Source: Coprobacillaceae bacterium UN01-12pH3A
Lineage (GTDB): Bacteria > Bacillota_I > Bacilli_A > Erysipelotrichales > Coprobacillaceae
Reading direction: 5' to 3'
Length of the DNA stretch: 45,145 bases
Assembly (NCBI GenBank): GCA_027676805.1
Contig: JAQENU010000016.1
Coordinates: 1 to 45,145 of the forward strand
Every line of letters begins with the position of its first letter. The stretch's first letter is position 1. The notes under the pieces were generated by a model. That model made no database searches, was not told the origin of the DNA, and saw nothing but the letters and a program-made list of their open reading frames with translations. Both the position numbers and the translations under genes were made by a program. This document shows positions 7,661-14,344 of this stretch, in pieces.

Positions 7661-8701
7661 ATGGAACCAAAGCATCAAAGAAGAGTCCGCTATAAAGGAA
7701 CGCATCCTAAACGTTATGATGAGAAATATAAAGAACTGAATCCGGAACTCTATCCTGAGACAATAGAAAAAGTAATTAAGAAGGGGGGTACACCGGTAGG
7801 GATGCACTTATCCATCATGGTGAATGAAATCTTAGAGTTTTTGGATATTCAAGAGGGACAAATCGGATTGGATTGTACGTTAGGCTATGGAGGGCATACA
7901 CTAAAAATGCTTGAACGCTTAAATCATACCGGTCATTTATATGCGTTGGATATTGATCCGATTGAAAGTGTAAAAACAAAAGAACGTTTGTTAAATAAAG
8001 GCTATGGGGAAGACGTTCTAACGATTAAGCATTGCAACTTCAAGAATATCGACTTTGTATCCAGAGAAGTTGGCTTGTTTGATTTTGTCTTAGCTGATCT
8101 TGGGGTATCTTCAATGCAGATTGATAATCCTGAGCGGGGGTTTTCATATAAAAAAGAAGGACCGCTGGATTTAAGATTAAATCCCCAAAAAGGGCTCCCG
8201 GCATCACAAAGGCTTAAAGAACTAAATAAAGCTCAGCTAGAACAGCTTTTGACAGAGAATTCTGATGAGCCGTATGCTAAAGAAATTGCCAAAAATATCG
8301 ACTCCTATTTAAAAGCTGGTCAACCGATTGAGACCACTACACAGCTGTATAAAATCATCGAAAAGAGTTTATCCTTTATTTCGGGCAATGAAAGAAAAGA
8401 AGCAGTAAAAAAATCGGCTGCCAGAGTATTTCAAGCTCTACGTATTGAAGTAAATAGTGAATTTGATGTTCTCTATGAGTTTATGGAGAAGCTGCCTTTT
8501 ATTTTGAAGCCGGGAGGAAGAGCAGCAATTTTGACTTTCCATTCCGGAGAAGACCGCATCGTGAAAAAAGCGTTTAAGGAAATGAAGAATCTGGGGATTT
8601 ACAGTGATGTGGCAAGAGACGTGATCCGTCCCAGCAAGGAGGAGTGCCATATCAATAGCCGCGCTAAGTCAACTAAAATGAGATGGGCTATTAAAGCATA
8701 A
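7661..8701 (+). CDS. rsmH: 16S rRNA (cytosine-1402-N4)-methyltransferase RsmH, long form
   Basis: SAM-dependent N4-methylation of C1402 in the 16S rRNA P-site. The motifs are LDCTLGYGGHT (SAM-binding loop, about residues 67-77), LYALDIDP, FDFVLADLGVSSMQID (catalytic region), and ILTFHSGEDRIVK. The start at 7661 has AAGGGGG 7 bases upstream, giving 346 residues. Even so, about 45 residues (starting MEPKHQRRVRYKGTHPKRY) precede the usual RsmH beginning, which corresponds here to GTPVGMHLSIMVNEIL. A TTG at 7571 with its own AGGAGA could extend the protein by 30 residues, but it lies upstream of the predicted promoter. The gene stands alone and is not in the usual mraZ-rsmH-ftsL division cluster, so a second canonical copy may exist. 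Confidence 0.92.
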   Translation: MEPKHQRRVRYKGTHPKRYDEKYKELNPELYPETIEKVIKKGGTPVGMHLSIMVNEILEFLDIQEGQIGLDCTLGYGGHTLKMLERLNHTGHLYALDIDPIESVKTKERLLNKGYGEDVLTIKHCNFKNIDFVSREVGLFDFVLADLGVSSMQIDNPERGFSYKKEGPLDLRLNPQKGLPASQRLKELNKAQLEQLLTENSDEPYAKEIAKNIDSYLKAGQPIETTTQLYKIIEKSLSFISGNERKEAVKKSAARVFQALRIEVNSEFDVLYEFMEKLPFILKPGGRAAILTFHSGEDRIVKKAFKEMKNLGIYSDVARDVIRPSKEECHINSRAKSTKMRWAIKA

Positions 8702-8714
8702 CCAATATAATAAT

Positions 8715-8755
8715 AAATTGTGCAGACATATCGCCGGCACAATTTTTATTTTCCT
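8715..8755 (+). terminator. Terminator of rsmH
   Basis: AAATTGTGC (8715-8723) pairs with GCACAATTT (8737-8745), followed by TTATTTTCC. Confidence 0.85.
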
Positions 8756-8766
8756 TATTTATCTAT

Positions 8767-8797
8767 AAAAAAATCTCAAACCCTATAGGATTTGAGA
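8767..8797 (-). terminator. Terminator of the first tRNA operon
   Basis: On the minus strand a 10-bp stem TCTCAAATCC/GGGTTTGAGA (one G-U pair) around TATA is followed by seven T. It ends the transcript after tRNA-Leu. Confidence 0.88.
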
Positions 8798-8810
8798 CTC
8801 TATTGTAATT

Positions 8811-8894
8811 TGGTGCGGGTGACAGGACTTGAACCTGCATGCCATAGGCGCTAGATCCTAAGTCTAGTGCGTCTGCCAGTTTCGCCACACCCGC
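8811..8894 (-). tRNA. tRNA-Leu (UAG)
   Basis: 84 nt with encoded CCA. The acceptor stem is GCGGGTG/CACCCGC, the anticodon loop CTTAGGA gives UAG, and a long variable arm is present as expected for tRNA-Leu. It is the last gene of the six-tRNA operon. Confidence 0.96.
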
Positions 8895-8915
8895 ATGATG
8901 TGTATTCAATTAAAA

Positions 8916-8991
8916 TGGTGACCCGCAGGCGACTCGAACGCCTGACCCTCTGATTAAAAGTCAGATGCTCTACCGACTGAGCTAGCGGGTC
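8916..8991 (-). tRNA. tRNA-Lys (UUU)
   Basis: 76 nt with encoded CCA. Acceptor GACCCGC/GCGGGTC, anticodon loop CTTTTAA. Confidence 0.96.
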
Positions 8992-8999
8992 ATTTAATA

Positions 9000-9075
<76 letters not shown>

Positions 9076-9083
9076 AAAGAAAA

Positions 9084-9159
9084 TGGTGGAGGTTAACGGG
9101 CTCGAACCGCTGACCCTCTGCTTGTAAGGCAGATGCTCTCCCAACTGAGCTAAACCTCC
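9084..9159 (-). tRNA. tRNA-Val (UAC)
   Basis: 76 nt with encoded CCA. Acceptor GGAGGTT/AACCTCC, anticodon loop CTTACAA. Confidence 0.96.
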
Positions 9160-9165
9160 GAAAAA

Positions 9166-9241
9166 TGGTGCCCTGTACGGGATTCGAACCCGTGAATGCA
9201 TGCGTGAAAGGCATGTGAGTTAACCGTTTCTCCAACAGGCC
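9166..9241 (-). tRNA. tRNA-Glu (UUC), copy 1, with an acceptor mismatch
   Basis: 76 nt with encoded CCA, anticodon loop CTTTCAC. The 5' strand is GGCCTGT and the 3' strand ACAGGGC, so pair 2:71 is G-G. It differs from copy 2 (9589-9664) at that single base, where copy 2 has the G-U pair. It may be a weakened gene, a variant with altered recognition, or a base error. Confidence 0.9.
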
Positions 9242-9244
9242 ACA

Positions 9245-9320
9245 TGGCGTTTGAAGTAGGACTCGAACCTACGACCGATCGGTTAACAGCCGATTGCTCT
9301 ACCAACTGAGCTATTCAAGC
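9245..9320 (-). tRNA. tRNA-Asn (GUU), copy 1, with an acceptor mismatch
   Basis: 76 nt with encoded CCA, anticodon loop CTGTTAA, discriminator G. The acceptor is GCTTGAA/TTCAAAC, so pair 2:71 is C-A. Copy 2 has the regular C-G. It is first in the operon, right after the promoter. Confidence 0.9.
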
Positions 9321-9337
9321 ATTTCCAGTGCTTTTAA

Positions 9338-9366
9338 ATAATAGCATGGATGAAACCTAATTGCAA
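9338..9366 (-). promoter_or_regulatory. Promoter of the first tRNA operon
   Basis: On the minus strand: TTGCAA (9361-9366), 17-nt spacer, TATTAT (9338-9343), 18 bases before tRNA-Asn. Confidence 0.8.
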
Positions 9367-9374
9367 CACTTTTT

Positions 9375-9455
9375 TTACATTTGTGCTAAAACTAGTAACA
9401 TTCCGGCAATAAACATCACCGCAAAGATAATATTCTTCTCTAATTCGGCTGTCAT
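9375..9455 (-). CDS. 26-residue single-span membrane protein (putative)
   Basis: A small ORF starting MTAELEKNIIFAVMFI and ending LLVLAQM. A short acidic/polar head precedes one hydrophobic helix of about 18 residues. GGGGG (9461-9465) lies 5-6 bases before the ATG, a strong ribosome binding site for so short a frame. It lies between the two tRNA Glu-Asn copies. Its stop is 8 bases before the -35 of the first tRNA operon, and a terminator stands upstream (9553-9577), so it needs its own promoter; TATAGT on the minus strand near 9475 is a possible -10. I do not recognise a family. The shape suits a small regulatory subunit or a type I toxin-like peptide. Confidence 0.55.
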   Translation of the reverse strand: MTAELEKNIIFAVMFIAGMLLVLAQM

Positions 9456-9552
9456 CGTGAATCCCCCTTTACATATACTATACATTAATATCTTTAACAA
9501 TTTTTAAAGAAATTATTAAAAATTTTAAAATAATAGTTATGTACCCCCGTGC

Positions 9553-9577
9553 AAAAATAAAAACGTTGTTCCCAACG
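9553..9577 (-). terminator. Terminator of the second tRNA operon
   Basis: On the minus strand CGTTG-GGAA-CAACG is followed by TTTTTATTTTT, 11 bases after tRNA-Glu copy 2. Confidence 0.82.
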
Positions 9578-9588
9578 CTGATTTTAAA

Positions 9589-9664
9589 TGGTGACCTGTA
9601 CGGGATTCGAACCCGTGAATGCATGCGTGAAAGGCATGTGAGTTAACCGTTTCTCCAACAGGCC
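9589..9664 (-). tRNA. tRNA-Glu (UUC), copy 2
   Basis: 76 nt with encoded CCA. Acceptor GGCCTGT/ACAGGTC with a G2-U71 wobble that I recall as usual for bacterial tRNA-Glu; anticodon loop CTTTCAC. Confidence 0.96.
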
Positions 9665-9667
9665 ACA

Positions 9668-9743
9668 TGGCGCTTGAAGTAGGACTCGAACCTACGACCG
9701 ATCGGTTAACAGCCGATTGCTCTACCAACTGAGCTATTCAAGC
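9668..9743 (-). tRNA. tRNA-Asn (GUU), copy 2
   Basis: 76 nt with encoded CCA. Acceptor GCTTGAA/TTCAAGC is fully paired; anticodon loop CTGTTAA; discriminator G. Confidence 0.96.
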
Positions 9744-9760
9744 ATTTCTAATGCCTATTT

Positions 9761-9789
9761 ATAATATCATGACATAATTATAATTGCAA
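9761..9789 (-). promoter_or_regulatory. Promoter of the second tRNA operon
   Basis: On the minus strand: TTGCAA (9784-9789), 17-nt spacer, TATTAT (9761-9766); the same elements and spacing as copy 1. Confidence 0.8.
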
Positions 9790-9830
9790 CACTTTTTATT
9801 ACTTTTTTTATACTTGACCAACCCATCGGA

Positions 9831-9852
9831 TTATGGCACTATAAAGCCATAA
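9831..9852 (+). promoter_or_regulatory. Inverted repeat before the LysR gene, likely operator
   Basis: TTATGGC and GCCATAA are perfect 7-bp arms 8 bases apart. TATAAA (9840-9845) lies inside. It ends 15 bases before the start codon, which fits autoregulation. Confidence 0.5.
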
Positions 9853-9867
9853 AAAGAAGGTGAAATA

Positions 9868-10782
9868 ATGACGCTGCAGCAATTAAAATATATCCTTACA
9901 ACAGCTAAATGCGGTTCAATTAATGAAGCGGCAAAATCGCTGTTTATTTCACAGCCTAGTTTATCCAATGCGATAAAAGAATTAGAAGATGAACTGGCAA
10001 TTACTATTTTTCAAAGAACGAACAAGGGAATTCGCTTATCGGAAGAGGGAATTGAATTTTTAAGCTATGCGAAACAGGTCTATGAGCAGGTCGAACTGTT
10101 AGAAAGCCGCTATCATAATAAAAAACTGTTTCCTCAGCATTTCTCAGTATCTGCACAGCATTATGCGTTTGCGGTGAATGCTTTTGTCGAGCTGGTAGAA
10201 AAATATGCGAATAATGAATATGAATTTACTTTGCGAGAAACGCGAACCTATGAGATTATTGATGATTTAAAAAACTTACGAAGCGAAGTAGGGGTACTTT
10301 ATTTAAATGCTTTTAATGAAAAAGTAATCCGAAAACTAATAAAAGAAGCTTCATTAGAGTTTCATCCTTTATTTTTAGCTTCGGCTCATGTTTTTATCAG
10401 TGCTATGCATCCCCTTGCTTCCAAAGATAAAATAACTCTGGAAGATTTAGAAGAGTATCCCTATCTGTCTTTTGAACAGGGAGAATATAATTCTTTTCAT
10501 TTTTCCGAAGAAATTCTGAGTACAATCTCTAGAAAAAAGAATATTAAAGTCAGCGACCGAGCAACCTTATTTAATCTCTTAATTGGTTTGAACGGATACA
10601 CGATCTCTACCGGGGTATTAAGCTCGGATTTAAACGGCAACAGCATCATTGCGGTGCCTTTGGAAATAGAAGATAAGCTGACTGTGGGGTATCTGATACA
10701 TAAGAATATGACATTATCTAAATTAGCGATCGAATATATCGAACGTCTTAAAGCGGTCATCGAAAATGAATTAACAAAATAA
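9868..10782 (+). CDS. LysR-family transcriptional regulator
   Basis: 304 residues. The N-terminal winged helix-turn-helix (about residues 1-60; MTLQQLKYILTTAKCGSINE, then AAKSLFISQPSLSNAIKELE) is typical, followed by a linker helix and a periplasmic-binding-like effector domain (about 90-295). AAGAAGGTG precedes the ATG. Its target is unknown. It is not divergent from a protein gene: tRNA promoters lie upstream and glmM converges from the other side, so it probably acts elsewhere or on itself through the 9831-9852 repeat. The effector domain has no motif that I can tie to a ligand. Confidence 0.9.
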   Translation: MTLQQLKYILTTAKCGSINEAAKSLFISQPSLSNAIKELEDELAITIFQRTNKGIRLSEEGIEFLSYAKQVYEQVELLESRYHNKKLFPQHFSVSAQHYAFAVNAFVELVEKYANNEYEFTLRETRTYEIIDDLKNLRSEVGVLYLNAFNEKVIRKLIKEASLEFHPLFLASAHVFISAMHPLASKDKITLEDLEEYPYLSFEQGEYNSFHFSEEILSTISRKKNIKVSDRATLFNLLIGLNGYTISTGVLSSDLNGNSIIAVPLEIEDKLTVGYLIHKNMTLSKLAIEYIERLKAVIENELTK

Positions 10783-10817
10783 AAATTCGCAGATAATTAA
10801 ATCTACGAATTTTTTTT
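10781..10817. terminator. Bidirectional terminator between the LysR gene and glmM
   Basis: AAAATTCG-C-AGAT pairs with ATCT-A-CGAATTTT around AATTAA, with A and T runs on either side. It serves both convergent genes. Confidence 0.85.
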
Positions 10818-10818
10818 A

Positions 10819-12162
10819 TTAAGCGATATGTCCTTTGCTTTTAATAACTTCAATCACTTCAGTAACATATTTTTGACAAATATCATCGGTTTCCGCTTCT
10901 ACCATGACACGGATTACCGGTTCAGTTCCACTTTCACGAAGTAAGATACGTCCATTGTCCCCTAAAGCCTTGCTGACACGATCGACAGCTGCTTGAACAT
11001 CGGCATCTTCTCTTGCAGCAGGCTTGCTTTTTACTTTAACATTCTTTAATAATTGTGGATAAATTGTGACAGGTTCAATTAATTGAGCTAATGTTTTCTT
11101 TGTTTCTACAATAGTTTCCATGACTTTTAATGATGTTAAGATTCCATCACCAGTTGTTGCATGTTTAGAGAAGATAATATGACCGGATTGTTCTCCGCCG
11201 ATGCAGTGACCATTGTTTACCATATTTTCATACACGTATTTATCACCAACAGCGGTCTTTTCATAACCAATATTTAATTCATCCAGTGCTTTGTATAAAC
11301 CAAGATTAGACATAATTGTTGTAACGATGGTATCGTTGATTAATTCACCATGCTGTTTCATATAAGTTCCGCAGACATAAAGAATTAAATCTCCGTCAAT
11401 CACACGTCCGAACTCATCAACAGCGATACAGCGGTCTGCATCTCCGTCATAGGCGAACCCAACATCCAAACCATTGTCACGAACAAATTGCTGCAGGACT
11501 TCAATGTGGGTAGAACCACAGTTGGTATTGATATTTAACCCGTCAGGATCATTATTGATGACATAGGTTTTAGCACCCAATGCATCAAAGACAGATTTAG
11601 CGATAGCACTGGCACTTCCGTTAGCTAAATCCAAACCAACTTTGAAGTTTTTAAATGAACGTGTCGGAATCGTCATTAAATAACCAATGTAACGGTTTCT
11701 CCCCATTGAATAATCAACAGTTCTTCCGATATTTTCTTTTGTAGCAAAAGGTATTTCTTCACATTCACCATCGATATAGCGTTCAATTAACTCCTCAACT
11801 TCAGCTTCTAATTTAGCTCCGTTAGAATTAATGACCTTAATTCCGTTATCATAGAATGGGTTGTGAGATGCACTGATCATGATTCCCGCATCAAAATCTT
11901 CGCTTCTTACGACGTAAGAAACAGAAGGGGTTGTTGTCACGTGCAGCAGATAAACATCTGCTCCGCTTGCTGTCAGTCCGGCTACTAAAGAATATTCAAA
12001 CATATAGCTTGATCTTCTTGTATCTTTTCCGATGACAATTTTAGCTTTCTTTTCTTTTCCGTAGTACCACCCTAAATAGCGTCCTACTTTATATGCATGT
12101 TCCACAGTTAAATCTACATTTGCTTCACCGCGGAATCCGTCTGTTCCAAAATATTTTCCCAT
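10819..12162 (-). CDS. glmM: Phosphoglucosamine mutase
   Basis: Converts glucosamine-6-phosphate to glucosamine-1-phosphate for UDP-GlcNAc and wall synthesis. At 447 residues it is the usual size. MGKYFGTDGFRGEAN is the classic start. The phosphoserine loop MISASHNP has Ser99, the metal loop is DGDADR, the sugar-specificity motif is GGEQSGH, and the phosphate-binding loop is RESGTEPVIRVM near the C-terminus. The frame is open 21 codons further up, but the ATG at 12162 has AGGAG 8 bases upstream and matches the family start. It is divergent from glmS, so consecutive pathway enzymes share one intergenic region. Confidence 0.97.
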   Translation of the reverse strand: MGKYFGTDGFRGEANVDLTVEHAYKVGRYLGWYYGKEKKAKIVIGKDTRRSSYMFEYSLVAGLTASGADVYLLHVTTTPSVSYVVRSEDFDAGIMISASHNPFYDNGIKVINSNGAKLEAEVEELIERYIDGECEEIPFATKENIGRTVDYSMGRNRYIGYLMTIPTRSFKNFKVGLDLANGSASAIAKSVFDALGAKTYVINNDPDGLNINTNCGSTHIEVLQQFVRDNGLDVGFAYDGDADRCIAVDEFGRVIDGDLILYVCGTYMKQHGELINDTIVTTIMSNLGLYKALDELNIGYEKTAVGDKYVYENMVNNGHCIGGEQSGHIIFSKHATTGDGILTSLKVMETIVETKKTLAQLIEPVTIYPQLLKNVKVKSKPAAREDADVQAAVDRVSKALGDNGRILLRESGTEPVIRVMVEAETDDICQKYVTEVIEVIKSKGHIA

Positions 12163-12195
12163 TGGACAATCTCCTTTTTTATTTTCTATAACATT

Positions 12196-12225
12196 ATAAT
12201 ACCATAAGTCACATAATATTTTCAA
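12196..12225 (-). promoter_or_regulatory. glmM promoter
   Basis: On the minus strand: TTGAAA (12220-12225), 18-nt spacer, TATTAT (12196-12201). An overlapping TATAAT at 12193-12198 would give a 21-nt spacer. Confidence 0.5.
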
Positions 12226-12271
12226 ATTATGATAATTCTATGATATATGTGGCTTTAAAATAAAAAATTCG

Positions 12272-12277
12272 TATAAT
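12272..12277 (+). promoter_or_regulatory. -10 element of the glmS promoter
   Basis: TATAAT, with no good -35 element at the right distance. Transcription would start near 12283. Confidence 0.5.
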
Positions 12278-12283
12278 GGGGTA

Positions 12284-12460
12284 TGTTATAAATTGGGAAG
12301 GAATAGAAGTAGCGCCAGGTCTTAATAAAGATGACGAGGACTTAACTTATCGAAATATTCGGCGGATGGTTAAGAGGTAGGCATACTACCTGAACGGTGG
12401 GCAAAAATAATGAGCGATCATTAAACAAATCCACTCGGTATGCCCCATTTATAACACATA
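12284..12460 (+). ncRNA. glmS ribozyme-riboswitch
   Basis: A self-cleaving leader that responds to glucosamine-6-phosphate and lowers GlmS when the product is plentiful. The cleavage site is A12311/G12312, before GCGCC. Conserved core pieces are AGCGCCAGG, GACGAGGAC, TTATCGAAATATTCGGCGGATG, the hairpin GGTAGGCATACTACC, and ACGGTGGGCA near 12394. In addition, TGTTATAAAT (12284-12293) is perfectly complementary to ATTTATAACA (12447-12456), with GGG/CCC next to it, so the leader upstream of the cleavage site can close a helix around the whole ribozyme. Confidence 0.95.
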
Positions 12461-12480
12461 TTATAATGGAGGTATAAACA

Positions 12481-14289
12481 ATGTGCGGAATAACTGCCAT
12501 CAGTACAAAAAAAGAAGCATTACCCTTTTTACTGCAAGGATTAGAAAAACTGGAGTATCGCGGGTATGATTCAGCGGGAGTGACCATTTTAAGTCAGCAT
12601 CAGCTAAAAACCGTGAAAACTAAAGGAAGATTAAAAGATTTAAAAGAAGCGTTAAGCGATCAGGTATTAAAAGGTCAGGTGGGAATCGGACATACCCGCT
12701 GGGCAACACATGGTATTCCATCAAATCTGAATTCTCATCCTCATACCAATGAAGATGAAACGATATCGATCGTGCATAATGGAATTATTGAAAACTATCG
12801 TGAATTAAAAAGCTTTTTATTAGAAAAAGGCTATCATTTCAATTCGGAAACCGATAGTGAGGTTGTTGTCCATTTATTAGATTATTATTATGAAGGTGAT
12901 ATTTTAAAAGCGCTGCAAAAAGTGTTAACCCAGTTAGAAGGGAGCTATGCTTTATGCGTCGTCACAACAAATCATCCTGACGAGGTTGTGATAACGAAAA
13001 AAGATAGTCCGATTGTGATTGGCAAAAGTGACAGCGGCACTTACGGAGCTAGTGATATTCCGGCTTTATTGGAATATACAAAAGAAGTATATTTCTTAAA
13101 TGACCATGATATTGCGGTTTTACACCCGGAGCATGTTGATTTTTATGATCATGACTTAAAACCGATTGAAAAGGAGCTGGTGACGATCCCTTACGATCAT
13201 GAAGCGGCACAAAAAGACGGGTATGATACGTTTATGCTGAAAGAAATACATGAACAGCCCCATGTGATTAAAGAGACATTGCGTGGACGAATTAATCAGG
13301 ATCAAGTGGTTTTAGATGAGTTGACAGCGATTGATTTTTCTAAGTTTAATAAAGCTTATTTTGTAGCCTGTGGAACAGCATATCATGCGTGTTTATCAGG
13401 AGCTAATATTTTTGAAAGAATGACCAAGATCCCGGTGATCTGTCAGGTAGCTTCAGAATTCCGATATAATGATCCGGCAATCGATGAACATACATTGTGT
13501 TTATTTGTTTCTCAGTCCGGGGAAACTGCGGATACCTTAGCTGCACTGCGTTTAGCTAAAAAGCAGCAGTCGACAACCATTGCGGTCGCCAATGTCTTAG
13601 GTAGTACGATCAGCCGAGAAGCGGATTATACAATCTATACATGTGCAGGACCGGAAATTGCAGTCGCTTCAACAAAGGCTTATACTACCCAGTTAGTGGT
13701 TTTAATGCTGCTGGCGATGTATGCTGCTCAGCGTTTAAATAAAAAAATCGATTTATATCAAGATCTTATCCAAAATCTGATGAAACTTCCAGAAATTGTG
13801 GAAAAAGTATTGGAAGATGAACCTTTGTTTGCCGGCTATGCCGAGTATTTAAAGGAGGCGCGTGATGCTTATTTTATTGGCAGAAGCTTGGACTATGCTT
13901 CGGTTTTAGAAGGAGCATTGAAATTAAAAGAAGTATCTTATGTACATGCAGATGCGTATATTGCCGGTGAATTGAAACATGGTCCGATTGCCTTGATTGA
14001 AGAGGGTTCTGTATTGTTTGCAGTTGCTTCTCAGCCTCATATTGCCGCTAAAACCATCAGCAATATTCAAGAAACGATTGCCAGAGGTGCTAATGTTATC
14101 TTATTTACACTGCGTGGCATGGAAATTAACAATGCCAGTGAAACCTATATTTTACCGGATATTCATCCTTTGCTGCAATCCATTATCGTCGCTATTCCGC
14201 TGCAGTTGATTGCTTACTATACAGCTTGTTTAAAAGGCTGCGATGTGGACAAACCAAGAAACCTTGCAAAAAGTGTTACTGTTGAATAA
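12481..14289 (+). CDS. glmS: Glutamine--fructose-6-phosphate aminotransferase
   Basis: Makes glucosamine-6-phosphate from fructose-6-phosphate and glutamine, the entry step to UDP-GlcNAc. It has 602 residues. Cys2 (MCGITAI) is the glutaminase nucleophile; GHTRWATHG and the region NGIIENY build the glutamine site (domain about 1-240). Two SIS domains follow (about 285-425 and 455-595), with the motifs CGTAYHA, SQSGETADT and STKAYTTQ. It ends with the conserved KSVTVE tail. GGAGG lies before the ATG. Expression is set by the upstream ribozyme. A terminator overlaps the stop codon. Confidence 0.98.
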   Translation: MCGITAISTKKEALPFLLQGLEKLEYRGYDSAGVTILSQHQLKTVKTKGRLKDLKEALSDQVLKGQVGIGHTRWATHGIPSNLNSHPHTNEDETISIVHNGIIENYRELKSFLLEKGYHFNSETDSEVVVHLLDYYYEGDILKALQKVLTQLEGSYALCVVTTNHPDEVVITKKDSPIVIGKSDSGTYGASDIPALLEYTKEVYFLNDHDIAVLHPEHVDFYDHDLKPIEKELVTIPYDHEAAQKDGYDTFMLKEIHEQPHVIKETLRGRINQDQVVLDELTAIDFSKFNKAYFVACGTAYHACLSGANIFERMTKIPVICQVASEFRYNDPAIDEHTLCLFVSQSGETADTLAALRLAKKQQSTTIAVANVLGSTISREADYTIYTCAGPEIAVASTKAYTTQLVVLMLLAMYAAQRLNKKIDLYQDLIQNLMKLPEIVEKVLEDEPLFAGYAEYLKEARDAYFIGRSLDYASVLEGALKLKEVSYVHADAYIAGELKHGPIALIEEGSVLFAVASQPHIAAKTISNIQETIARGANVILFTLRGMEINNASETYILPDIHPLLQSIIVAIPLQLIAYYTACLKGCDVDKPRNLAKSVTVE

Positions 14290-14313
14290 GCTTGTATGAG
14301 CTTATTCTTTTTT
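14284..14313 (+). terminator. Terminator of glmS
   Basis: GAATAAGCT pairs with AGCTTATTC around a 6-nt loop and is followed by T6. The glmS stop codon lies in the first arm. Confidence 0.85.
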
Positions 14314-14314
14314 A

Positions 14315-14323
14315 TGCTATAAT
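14315..14323 (+). promoter_or_regulatory. Extended -10 promoter of the phosphoesterase gene
   Basis: TGCTATAAT is an extended -10 (TGN-TATAAT, hexamer at 14318-14323) just after the glmS terminator. There is no clear -35. Confidence 0.45.
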
Positions 14324-14344
14324 GAACGTTAAAGGAGGGCGAAG

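Larger units (their letters stand above)
9166..9377 (-). repeat. tRNA Glu-Asn duplication, copy 1
   Basis: Aligned without gaps to 9589-9800 at a constant offset of 423. The genes are identical over 160 bp except for two bases, the promoter elements are identical, and only the gene-to-promoter spacer has drifted. Confidence 0.85.
9589..9800 (-). repeat. tRNA Glu-Asn duplication, copy 2
   Basis: Counterpart of 9166-9377. It contains tRNA-Glu, tRNA-Asn and an identical TTGCAA-N17-TATTAT promoter. Confidence 0.85.

Noticed and set aside
9537..9728. Open frame on the minus strand over the second tRNA pair
   Set aside because: It reads through tRNA-Glu and tRNA-Asn; tRNA structure explains the sequence.
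12163..12225. Upstream extension of glmM
   Set aside because: No ribosome site and no match to the conserved MGKYFGTDGFRG start; it overlaps the promoter.
12342..12587. Minus-strand frame over the glmS leader
   Set aside because: It is antisense to the ribozyme and glmS start, with no ribosome site or family likeness.
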